In this document: positions 1 to 5,776 of the stretch, one piece after another | Layout of the letters: every line of letters starts with the position of its first letter | How positions within the stretch are numbered: position 1 is the stretch's first letter | From: Planctomycetota bacterium | GTDB lineage: Bacteria; Planctomycetota; Phycisphaerae; WQYP01 | NCBI GenBank assembly: GCA_021795535.1 | Contig: JAJYPG010000043.1 | Span: 1 to 7,960 of the forward strand | Direction of reading: 5' to 3' | DNA: 7,960 bases | Notes under the pieces: model-generated | The model's database searches: none | The model's input: the letters and a program-made list of their open reading frames with translations, nothing else | What the model was told of the DNA's origin: nothing | Program-made: the position numbers and the translations under genes

Positions 1-21
1 GGGGGATATACTCTACGCGGC
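1..21 (+). repeat. IS630 terminal inverted repeat, left (transposase 3' end)
   Basis: This stretch matches the reverse complement of 731-751 at 17 of 21 positions, with mismatches at positions 3, 4, 7 and 17. Positions 8-16 (ATACTCTAC) are identical in both ends. It contains the transposase stop codon (13-15) and a TA at 9-10 that may be the target-site duplication. Confidence 0.75.
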
Positions 22-615
22 TATTAATGGGACATTTTCAAAGGTCTGAAAACGTAGCGTCATCAAGGCGGCTGTGGTTTCTTGATGAGTCGTTGTCAAT
101 TCATCAAGACAATGATCAATGGAGCGGCAGAACTCTTGAAAGGAATGATGGTGACGGGAATTCAATGCCATTTTCTTAGTGAATCTCCAAAGCCTTTCAA
201 TGAGATTGAGGTTCGGCGAATAGGATGGCGGAAAAAGCAACTCAATGTGAAGGGTCGCCGCCAAATCCTGCACCAGGCGGCAACGTTGATGGCGGGCGTT
301 GTCCAGTACCACGGTGATCGGTTTGTCCAAGTCCAGCTCCGCAATCTTTTTCAATAGTTCACATACGCTTTGGGAATTGATGTAACCTTCATTGGCCACC
401 CGAACCAATTCATGAGTCACGGCATTGATGGCTCCCAGCACATTATACCTATGCCGTCCCGGTGAAGCCTTCACGAATAACCGTTGTTTACACCATAGCC
501 AGCCCAGGAAAGTCGCCAGTACGAAATGGGCCGCATCCACAAAGAAAACCGCACGTTTACCGGCTTGCGCCTCTGCTAACCGCGGCTCCAGTTCCGTATT
601 TAAGAAGTGTCGCAT
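13..615 (-). CDS. IS630-family transposase, N-terminally truncated (DDE catalytic domain only)
   Basis: This 200-residue product is the C-terminal catalytic domain of an IS630-type transposase, an RNase H-fold enzyme that cuts and rejoins transposon ends. The three catalytic acids are visible: D27 in FFVDAAHF, D105 in VVLDNARHQ, and E140 in PNLNLIERLW. The spacing from the second D to E leaves 34 residues between, the DD34E pattern of IS630. Family members are usually about 330 residues, with an N-terminal helix-turn-helix region of about 130 residues that binds the inverted repeats; that part is absent. Going upstream in the same frame, six codons (616-633) lead to a TGA at 631-633, so the frame cannot be extended. 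The stop codon TAG (13-15) lies inside the left inverted repeat. Catalysis is chemically possible, but specific end binding is not expected, so this is probably a broken gene. Confidence 0.85.
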   Translation of the reverse strand: MRHFLNTELEPRLAEAQAGKRAVFFVDAAHFVLATFLGWLWCKQRLFVKASPGRHRYNVLGAINAVTHELVRVANEGYINSQSVCELLKKIAELDLDKPITVVLDNARHQRCRLVQDLAATLHIELLFPPSYSPNLNLIERLWRFTKKMALNSRHHHSFQEFCRSIDHCLDELTTTHQETTAALMTLRFQTFENVPLIAA

Positions 616-681
616 CCATGCGCTCCAATTTCAAAGAGTTTCTTTCAGTCCCGCGTCCTTGCAGGTCCATACTTGTGCCAT
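616..681 (-). pseudogene. Possible remnant of the transposase 5' end, cut off by an in-frame TGA
   Basis: An ATG at 679-681 is in frame with the transposase. It opens a 16-codon reading frame (MAQVWTCKDAGLKETL) that stops at a TGA (631-633), then continues NWSAW into the transposase start at 613-615. It sits about 50 bp inside the right inverted repeat, where the original transposase start would be expected. I infer that this could be the surviving first codons of the full gene, joined to the catalytic half after an internal deletion. I do not recognise the peptide, and the coding character is weak. Confidence 0.3.
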
Positions 682-730
682 TCTCTCAAAGTACCATGCC
701 AAATTCAACCACGGTTATGTCCTACCAGAT

Positions 731-751
731 GCCGTGTAGAGTATCTCTTCC
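731..751 (-). repeat. IS630 terminal inverted repeat, right (transposase 5' end)
   Basis: This is the partner of the left repeat, in inverted orientation, at the upstream end of the truncated transposase. The TA at 742-743 is a candidate target duplication. Its outer bases (747-752) also form one arm of a short hairpin with 757-762. Confidence 0.75.
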
Positions 752-801
752 CTCATGGGAAGCCGACCCTGCCGCCGGTGAACACTTCGGTGTTCCAACG
801 G
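747..801. other. Two adjacent hairpins, one with a TTCG tetraloop
   Basis: CTTCCC (747-752) pairs with GGGAAG (757-762) around a TCAT loop. Directly after it, GAACAC (780-785) pairs perfectly with GTGTTC (790-795) around TTCG (786-789). Beyond a small internal loop, CCG (775-777) can pair with CGG (799-801). TTCG loops are unusually stable in RNA, though they prefer a C-G closing pair, which is what is seen here. No T-run follows, so this is not a standard terminator. Confidence 0.5.
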
Positions 802-884
802 GACCGCAAAGTCGAAGGGTGGAGAACCCCGGATGAAGGCTGGGAAGTACCGAACAGAATACGAATAGGGACGAAAAAAGGTCC

Positions 885-913
885 TTGACAGGAAAGGTTA
901 TTGGACGTATAAG
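885..913 (+). promoter_or_regulatory. Strong sigma70-type promoter with no gene downstream
   Basis: The -35 box is a perfect TTGACA (885-890). After exactly 17 bp comes TATAAG (908-913), five of six bases matching the TATAAT consensus. Transcription would start around 919-922 and run right. The first protein gene on that strand is recO at 2021, and the intervening response regulator lies on the opposite strand. The promoter therefore either makes a non-coding RNA, makes a transcript antisense to the 3' end of the regulator gene, or is a leftover from lost DNA. Assignment is by sequence match only. Confidence 0.6.
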
Positions 914-917
914 ATAG

Positions 918-936
918 AAAACCACTGGCTGGTTTT
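918..936 (+). other. Hairpin at the start of the predicted transcript
   Basis: AAAACCA (918-924) pairs with TGGTTTT (930-936) around a five-base loop, a perfect 7-bp stem. It lies at or next to the predicted transcription start of the promoter at 885-913. The right arm is part of a direct repeat, so the left arm could alternatively pair with the second copy at 965-971. Confidence 0.45.
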
Positions 937-976
937 GAAGCACTGAATTGCGCCCTTGAGTGGCTGGTTTTGAAGC
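926..976 (+). repeat. 16-bp exact direct repeat, two copies
   Basis: The sequence tggctggttttgaagc occurs at 926-941 and again at 961-976, starting 35 bp apart, with unrelated sequence between. Both copies lie just downstream of the strong promoter. They could be a protein-binding pair, RNA elements or a small duplication. Confidence 0.7.
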
Positions 977-1006
977 GCCCCGTGACAGCCGGGTGGAAAG
1001 TGATTG

Positions 1007-1033
1007 TTTTTGGCCTAAAATACATGCCAAAAA
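1007..1033. repeat. 8-bp inverted repeat (stem-loop)
   Basis: TTTTTGGC (1007-1014) and GCCAAAAA (1026-1033) are perfect inverted copies around an 11-base AT-rich loop. The T-run precedes the stem rather than following it on both strands, so it does not fit a standard intrinsic terminator. It may be an operator-like or structural element. Confidence 0.45.
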
Positions 1034-1158
1034 TGCGTTCGACGAACTGGCGAAATGCGGCACAGGACAGCCGCGCTCCCAGAAGCCCGGAAAAATTGCC
1101 ACGTCCCTAAGGCCAGACCCATGTGCCTGGGTGTGCATCCGATCAGAAAACGTTCCGA

Positions 1159-1863
1159 TCAGGCCTCTTCCTCGCGATTTTCCAGCAGGCGGTAGCCCAC
1201 ACCACGCACGGTGTGAACCATCCATTGCCAGTCACCGAGTTTTTTTCGCACCGCGGTAACGTGAACATCAATGGCGCGATCGGTAACGTAAACATCCGCG
1301 CCCATCACCCGGTCGGTAAGTTGATCGCGGGAAAGCACGCGGCCACGCGCGTTGGCCAAAGCGCTGAGTAATTTGAATTCAGTGGGGGTAACGTTAATGG
1401 GACGTCCGTCAAGGGTAATTTCATGGCGGGCGGGATCGATAATCATAGGACCACTGGCAACCATCTGCTGGGAAGGTTCAAGACCGGCCTTGCGGCGCAA
1501 AACCGCGGCAATACGCGCCATAAGAACCTTCATGGAAAAAGGCTTGGTGACGTAATCATCGGCACCAAGGGAAAGCCCGACAATAATATCAGTTTCCTCC
1601 CCGCGTGCGGTAAGCATAAGGATGGGAATTGCGGCGGTTTGGGAATCACCTTTAAGACGGGTGGCAACTTCCTGACCGGTGAGGCCGGGCATCATCAGAT
1701 CAAGCAAAATAAGGTCGGGCACCTGCTTGCGCGCCAATTCAAGGCCTATTTTGCCATCATGTGCGGTAATAACTTCGTAGCCATGACGCTGCAAATTCAT
1801 GGAGATAAGGTCAACCAGGTCTCGCTCATCATCCACCACCAGAATTTTCTTTTTCCGCGACAT
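1159..1863 (-). CDS. Two-component response regulator, OmpR/PhoB family
   Basis: This 234-residue cytoplasmic transcription factor is activated when a sensor kinase phosphorylates its receiver domain. The receiver (about 6-120) has the acidic pair D11/D12, the phosphoacceptor D55 in LLDLMMPG, T85, Y104 and K107 followed by PF, so all conserved switch residues are present. A winged-helix DNA-binding domain follows (about 133-230), with TPTEFKLL, the recognition-helix segment DRAIDVHVTAVRKKLG and the C-terminal hairpin TVRGVGYRL. The length is normal for the family. I chose the ATG at 1861-1863 because GGTGGAG lies five bases upstream; a frame extending to 1914 would add 17 atypical residues. 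The regulated genes and signal cannot be inferred. No histidine kinase is adjacent: recO is divergent upstream, and the downstream side is gene-less DNA and a broken IS. Confidence 0.93.
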   Translation of the reverse strand: MSRKKKILVVDDERDLVDLISMNLQRHGYEVITAHDGKIGLELARKQVPDLILLDLMMPGLTGQEVATRLKGDSQTAAIPILMLTARGEETDIIVGLSLGADDYVTKPFSMKVLMARIAAVLRRKAGLEPSQQMVASGPMIIDPARHEITLDGRPINVTPTEFKLLSALANARGRVLSRDQLTDRVMGADVYVTDRAIDVHVTAVRKKLGDWQWMVHTVRGVGYRLLENREEEA

Positions 1864-1917
1864 AACAACTCCACCCAAGCAAACAACCGCCCGTACAACA
1901 CATATTATGCGCACTTA

Positions 1918-1946
1918 ACAATGGCCGCAGGATAGCCAGACGTCAA
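1918..1946 (-). promoter_or_regulatory. Candidate promoter of the response regulator
   Basis: On the minus strand TTGACG (1946-1941, five of six consensus bases) is followed after 17 bp by CATTGT (1923-1918, only three of six). It would give a leader of roughly 50 bases before the ATG at 1863. The weak -10 box keeps this tentative. An alternative AT-rich -10-like site (CATAAT, 1909-1904) has no good -35 box. Confidence 0.3.
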
Positions 1947-2020
1947 GCCCACAGTGTAAAGATTAGCCGATTGCTTACAATATCCTTGCGCTTCGCTAAC
2001 ATAAAAACATTCTGAAGCCG

Positions 2021-2878
2021 ATGGCGCGCAGGCGAATTGGTCTTGAGTCAGGTAAAATATCAACTGTGTCAAAGTATCAGACAGATCAAGGTGTGTGCCT
2101 GCGCGTGGTGGACTTTTCGGAAACCTCGCAGGTTGTAACCCTGCTGACGCGGGAACATGGCCTGATTTCCGCGCTGGCCAAAGGTATACGAAAAATTTCC
2201 AGCAAATCAGCCTCCCCCCTCGGTGGGCCGCTGGACCTGCTTTCCGTAGGCGAGATCGTCTTTGTACTCCCCCGGTCCGGGGAACTCTCCCTTCTTACCG
2301 CGTGGCAGGTGGCGAACCATCAGCCCGCCATTCGGACAAATTTGGCGGCCTTTTATGCCGGAGAGATCATCTGCGAATTTACCAGCATGCTGCTTTCCCC
2401 GCACGATCCCCATACCCGCCTGTATGATGAACTCATCGCCACGCTTCAGTTGATTACCCAACCCGAAGCACCCCGTGCCCTGGTCGCCTATTTGACATAC
2501 GCGCTCAATGCCGCCGGATATCAGGCCCGACTGGATATTTGTTGTGTCTGCGGGTCCCCGGTGCGACCGGGTGCAGCCATCGGCTTTATTCCCAGTCATG
2601 GCACTGTCGCCTGCGCCAGTTGCCGGGTACATAAGCAGACGATAAAAGTGGAGGCATCAATCGTGCTGGCCCTGCACCGGCTTCCCGCGCCTTCCGACCT
2701 GCAAAAGCATCCGCCTAGCCGTCCGGCTGACGTGACAGCCCTGCTGGCAGCAGCTAAAATGCTTTACGCACAGGTGCAGGCCCTGACGGACCGGCGGCCA
2801 CGCACCGCGGACCTTCTGGCCGATGCAATCAAAACGTCCGTCCCGGAGAGTCAAAATCGCAATGCGAAGAGGACCTGA
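2021..2878 (+). CDS. recO: DNA repair protein RecO
   Basis: RecO works with RecF and RecR to load RecA on SSB-coated single-stranded DNA at gaps, and it anneals complementary strands. The product is 285 residues. The N-terminal OB-fold is seen from about residue 22 (VCLRVVDFSETSQVVTLLT, then HGLISALAKGIRK). A helical region follows, then the treble-clef zinc site with C174xxC177 and C198xxC201 as probable ligands. The family length is usually about 240-270, and the OB-fold normally starts within a few residues of the N-terminus. A GTG at 2066, which removes 15 residues, is therefore a fair alternative start. Neither start has a strong ribosome site (GAAG three bases before 2021; AGG 13 bases before 2066). 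The stop overlaps the next gene's start (TGATG), so the two are probably co-translated. Confidence 0.92.
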   Translation: MARRRIGLESGKISTVSKYQTDQGVCLRVVDFSETSQVVTLLTREHGLISALAKGIRKISSKSASPLGGPLDLLSVGEIVFVLPRSGELSLLTAWQVANHQPAIRTNLAAFYAGEIICEFTSMLLSPHDPHTRLYDELIATLQLITQPEAPRALVAYLTYALNAAGYQARLDICCVCGSPVRPGAAIGFIPSHGTVACASCRVHKQTIKVEASIVLALHRLPAPSDLQKHPPSRPADVTALLAAAKMLYAQVQALTDRRPRTADLLADAIKTSVPESQNRNAKRT

Positions 2879-3825
2879 TGAACGTCCAAGAATTTAATCC
2901 TCAGAGACCGTCATCAAACAGACAAACCGATTGTCCCACCGCGCAACCACTTCGCGTCTGGATTCCCCCCATTCTGGTCGGGCTGCTTTTATTGGCCGCC
3001 GCGAGCCTTAAAACCATTGATCTGTTCAACGGATCGGTGAGTACGCATTTGTTCCGGCATCTGGTGGAAATTCTGATGGAAACAGCCATGGGGTTATGGC
3101 TGGTCTGGGGGCGTGGTGCCAGAATGTGTGCAATGATCACACTGGTCCTATTCACGGTATTTGCCGGGGTTTCGGCATTCCGTGGAATAGCCGGGTACCA
3201 TTCCTGCGGCTGCTTTGGGCCGGTGCATGTCAACCCCTGGCTTACCATGACACTGGATGTGGCGGTGGTGCTGGTGATGCTCTGGTCGGTCCGTGTCACA
3301 CCCGAGGCAGGCTCCAATGGGCGGCTGCGTAAAGCCGCCGCCATGCTGCTGGCCATTGTCATGGTCTGGGTGGGAATATGGGGACAGCAATATTGGCGTC
3401 CAGCGTTTTTGCATGCCAACGGCCAGATTACCGGCGGCCATGGACTGTTGTTCACCACTCCTCCCAGTTGGTATGGCCATACGATGCCAATCAGCCCATT
3501 TATTGTCGGCAGTAACGCCTTGCTGCATGGCCGCTGGCTGGTGATTATTTATTACCATGGCTGCCCGGTCTGCCAGCAGGCTATCGCCAGCATAACCCGT
3601 CATTATCGACAAAAGAAACCCAAAAATATCCGTGTGGCATTGGTGGAGTTGCCACCGTGGGGCCACCTTCCGCGGAGCATGGTGCCCGGTGCATGGCTGC
3701 GACTGAAATTAAGCAACCATTTTATTTGGCGAATAAATCCAGCCATTCCAATGCTGGTAAATGTAAGATCTGGTCAGGTCACGCGTGTGCGGGTGTTTGT
3801 ACCGCGGAATTGGCGCGGGTTTTAA
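2878..3825 (+). CDS. MauE/DoxX-like redox membrane protein fused to a thioredoxin-like domain
   Basis: This 315-residue protein has about five membrane segments (27-47, 62-78, 82-101, 121-138, 153-169), followed by a soluble C-terminal domain. The SCGCFG motif (C110, C112) between segments 3 and 4 is typical of MauE/DoxX-like proteins, which help form disulfides in exported proteins. The soluble part (about 205-312) has a thioredoxin-like CPVC site (C229, C232) at the end of a hydrophobic strand. It also has IP at 290-291, in the position of the thioredoxin cis-proline, and a following strand pair. With a cytoplasmic N-terminus, both cysteine pairs would face the periplasm, so electrons could pass between the membrane CxC and the CxxC in one chain, as in VKOR-thioredoxin fusions. 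Family placement is by motif and topology; partners and direction of electron flow are inferred. Its ATG overlaps the recO stop by one base. Confidence 0.75.
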   Translation: MNVQEFNPQRPSSNRQTDCPTAQPLRVWIPPILVGLLLLAAASLKTIDLFNGSVSTHLFRHLVEILMETAMGLWLVWGRGARMCAMITLVLFTVFAGVSAFRGIAGYHSCGCFGPVHVNPWLTMTLDVAVVLVMLWSVRVTPEAGSNGRLRKAAAMLLAIVMVWVGIWGQQYWRPAFLHANGQITGGHGLLFTTPPSWYGHTMPISPFIVGSNALLHGRWLVIIYYHGCPVCQQAIASITRHYRQKKPKNIRVALVELPPWGHLPRSMVPGAWLRLKLSNHFIWRINPAIPMLVNVRSGQVTRVRVFVPRNWRGF

Positions 3826-3925
3826 GATCGTCCACCAAGGAATCAAAAGGTCCGGAATTTTCAGGTCGCCGGAACCGCCAACAACAGCGAGAATCTACTC
3901 CGGCCAATCAAACCGGTGGTCGCAA

Positions 3926-5389
3926 CTATTCTTTTTTTATTGCCTGAATAATATCCACCATGGCTTTTTTGCCATCGGAAAAAAGCATCAGGCAGTTGTC
4001 GGCGGCAAAAAGTGGATTGGGGATGCCCGCAAAACCAGGGCTTAAACTGCGCTTGATCACCACCACCGTACGCGCCTTGTCCACGTTCAAAATGGGCATT
4101 CCGGCGATGGGGCTGTTGGGGTTGTCGCGGGCGTCCGGATTTACCACATCGTTGGCACCATTCACAATCACCAAATCCACATTTTCAAACTGCGTATTAA
4201 TTTCATCCATTTCCTTCAGGCGGTCATAAGGAATGTCCGCCTCCGCCAGCAGCACATTCATGTGGCCCGGCATGCGGCCAGCAACCGGATGAATCGCAAA
4301 TTCAACCTCAACCCCACGGCTGGCGAGCAATTCAAAGAGTTCGCCGGTGACATGTTGCGCCTGGGCCACCGCCAGTCCGTAACCGGGAACGATAACAACA
4401 TTCCGAGCGCCATCCAGCAGGGCGGCTATTTCCTCCGGCGTGGTGGATTTTATTTTTCCGCCGTAAATATCATCCTTGCTGACAACCCCTTGCGTCTGCA
4501 TCTGGCCGAAAAGCACATTGAGGAAAGAGCGATTCATGGCCTTGCACATAATCATGGAAAGAATAAAACCAGAGGAACCCTCCAAGGCTCCGGCGACAAT
4601 CAGCAGTTTGTTGTTGATGACAAAGCCCATGGCGGCGGCGGAAAGCCCGGCATAACTGTTAAGCAGGGCAATGACGGTGGGCATATCCCCCCCGCCAATG
4701 GGAACAATCAGCAGAATTCCGAAAAGAAGCGCCAAGCTGATAAACAGGGGAAACAAAAAGGCATGATGCGGGGCAATCGCCAGGAAGGCACCCGTACCAA
4801 TGGCCGCCGCCAGCACGCCAAGACTGACAAAATTTTGAAATTTGTACGCCATGGGCGTGGTGGGCAGAATTTCCTGTAATTTGCCAAAGGCCATTAAACT
4901 GCCGGTAAAAGTCAGAAAGCCAAGCAGCGTTTCAAAACAGATGCTGATAAGAAGCGATGTGGATAGATGCGGATAGTGCATGTAATATTCCGCAACACCG
5001 ACGAGTGCCGCGGCCAGGGCACCGAACGCGTGGGAAAGAGCGGTCTGCTGTGGAACGGCGGTCATGGGGGTGAAAACCGCCAGGGGAACGCCAATGGCCC
5101 CGCCAATGAGGAAAGCGGTGGCGATCCAGCCATAATGATGGACCTGGGGCAGAAATAGTGTGGCCAGAATGGCCGCCGCCATGCCAATTTCCCCCATCCA
5201 CACGCCATACCGTGCGGTCTTGTGGGAACTGAGCCATTTCAGGGAAAAAACAAACAGAATCGCGGCCACGATGCTGGCCAGGGCCACATACCAGTGCGTG
5301 GATTGGCCGTGGGGCCATGGGGTATGCACGATGGCCGCCAGAGCATTGCCCATAGATGAAAGAGTATTGAATTCAACCGCCATTGACAT
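3926..5389 (-). CDS. pntB: Proton-translocating NAD(P) transhydrogenase, subunit beta (PntB)
   Basis: PntB supplies most of the membrane proton channel (domain II) and the NADP(H)-binding domain III of transhydrogenase, which uses the proton gradient to drive NADH + NADP+ to NAD+ + NADPH. The first 300 residues of the 487 are strongly hydrophobic with many membrane helices. Domain III carries GYGLAVAQAQ (336-345, the nucleotide-binding loop), HPVAGRMPGHMNVLLAEA (367-384), GANDVVNP (411-418) and KRSLSPGFAG (446-455), all family hallmarks. Compared with E. coli PntB (about 462 residues), the N-terminus is about 29 residues longer. Two ATGs compete: 5387-5389 is only 3 bases from GGAG, while 5381-5383 is 9 bases from it, so the true start may be two codons later. 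It is the last gene of pntAA-pntAB-pntB and is convergent with the MauE-like gene. Confidence 0.96.
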   Translation of the reverse strand: MSMAVEFNTLSSMGNALAAIVHTPWPHGQSTHWYVALASIVAAILFVFSLKWLSSHKTARYGVWMGEIGMAAAILATLFLPQVHHYGWIATAFLIGGAIGVPLAVFTPMTAVPQQTALSHAFGALAAALVGVAEYYMHYPHLSTSLLISICFETLLGFLTFTGSLMAFGKLQEILPTTPMAYKFQNFVSLGVLAAAIGTGAFLAIAPHHAFLFPLFISLALLFGILLIVPIGGGDMPTVIALLNSYAGLSAAAMGFVINNKLLIVAGALEGSSGFILSMIMCKAMNRSFLNVLFGQMQTQGVVSKDDIYGGKIKSTTPEEIAALLDGARNVVIVPGYGLAVAQAQHVTGELFELLASRGVEVEFAIHPVAGRMPGHMNVLLAEADIPYDRLKEMDEINTQFENVDLVIVNGANDVVNPDARDNPNSPIAGMPILNVDKARTVVVIKRSLSPGFAGIPNPLFAADNCLMLFSDGKKAMVDIIQAIKKE

Positions 5390-5474
5390 TGTCTCCAGGA
5401 AATTCCGCCCTCTCCGATGACTTAAAGAAAACGCTTCGCACAGACCAATACAAAGATCCGCAGCGTGCCGGAAT

Positions 5475-5768
5475 TTATTTTGTCTTGCGTTTTTTGAACA
5501 TTTTCAGCATTCGATCGGTAATCATAAATCCGCTGATCACGTTGGTCATCGCACAGGCGACGGCAATGGTCGCCAGGGTCAACACCAGCGGAGAGTCGTG
5601 GTCCGCTCCGGTTACCACAATGGCCCCCACCACGGAAATGGCTGAGATGGCATTGGTGAGCGACATCAGCGGTGTGTGCAACTGCGGTGAAACCCGGCGA
5701 ACAACCTCATAGCCCAGGAATGCGGCCAGAGCAAAAACGAACAAGTTGGATTCCAATGTGCCACCCAA
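5475..5768 (-). CDS. pntAB: NAD(P) transhydrogenase subunit alpha part 2 (PntAB), TTG start
   Basis: This 97-residue membrane protein corresponds to the C-terminal membrane part of E. coli PntA, encoded separately as in other split (three-subunit) transhydrogenases. Three helices are visible (about 9-26, 32-54, 60-82), with the conserved TPLMSLTNAISAISVVGA stretch in the second and a basic cytoplasmic tail (KMFKKRKTK). It forms part of the proton channel together with PntB. The start is a TTG (5766-5768): AAGGAG lies 8 bases upstream, and an in-frame TAA (5781-5783) excludes any earlier codon. It lies 54 bp after pntAA and 85 bp before pntB, in one operon. Confidence 0.94.
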   Translation of the reverse strand: MGGTLESNLFVFALAAFLGYEVVRRVSPQLHTPLMSLTNAISAISVVGAIVVTGADHDSPLVLTLATIAVACAMTNVISGFMITDRMLKMFKKRKTK

Positions 5769-5776
5769 GGGATGGT

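Larger units (their letters stand above)
11..741 (-). mobile_element. IS630-family insertion sequence, internally deleted
   Basis: The element is bounded by imperfect terminal inverted repeats. The left end (1-21) and the reverse complement of the right end (731-751) agree at 17 of 21 positions, including an unbroken ATACTCTAC core. If the ends are drawn at 11 and 741, each is flanked outside by a TA dinucleotide (9-10 and 742-743), the target duplication expected of IS630/Tc1-type elements. Between them, on the minus strand, lies the catalytic half of an IS630 transposase. The span is about 730 bp, against roughly 1.1 kb for relatives with a complete transposase, so about 400 bp covering the transposase N-terminus appears to be missing. 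Similarity between the repeats continues weakly outward to 1 and 751, so the exact ends are uncertain. Confidence 0.75.
742..1158. other. Gene-less interval with hairpins, a lone promoter and direct repeats
   Basis: No reading frame here looks like a protein. The open frames on both strands are rich in Ser, Pro, Arg and Cys, lack recognisable motifs, and run into the ends of neighbouring genes. From left to right the interval holds two adjacent hairpins (747-801), a sigma70-type promoter pointing right (885-913), a hairpin and a 16-bp direct repeat just after it (918-976), and an 8-bp inverted repeat (1007-1033). A 9-bp direct repeat (tccgatcag at 1138-1146 and 1154-1162) follows, the second copy covering the response-regulator stop codon. 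The concentration of structure suggests an RNA gene or remains of mobile DNA. Confidence 0.6.

Noticed and set aside
1090..1158. Possible terminator after the response regulator (CCCA...TGGG stem)
   Set aside because: The stems are only 4-5 bp, and the nearest T-run on the minus strand is not adjacent to a stable stem.
722..1225. 167-codon open frame on the minus strand (and overlapping 90- and 99-codon frames)
   Set aside because: The products have no recognisable motif, are rich in Ser/Pro/Arg/Cys, and run into the 3' part of the response-regulator gene out of frame. I also looked for histidine-kinase motifs in them and found none.
1864..1914. 17-residue N-terminal extension of the response regulator
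   Set aside because: The ATG at 1863 has a proper GGTGGAG five bases upstream and gives the normal family length. The extension is Val/Cys-rich and overlaps the likely promoter region.
1972..2002. Candidate recO promoter TTGCTT ... TAACAT
   Set aside because: The spacer is 19 bp and both boxes are poor matches, too weak to call.
3826..3925. Possible terminator between the convergent MauE-like gene and pntB
   Set aside because: There are repeated CCGGAA/CCGG words, but no stem followed by a T-run could be drawn on either strand. The A-rich run near 3932-3938 is coding (the PntB C-terminal lysines).
4262..4879. 205-codon open frame antisense to pntB
   Set aside because: The product is Gly/Asn/Gln/Lys-rich without structure, opposite conserved membrane and nucleotide-binding segments of PntB.
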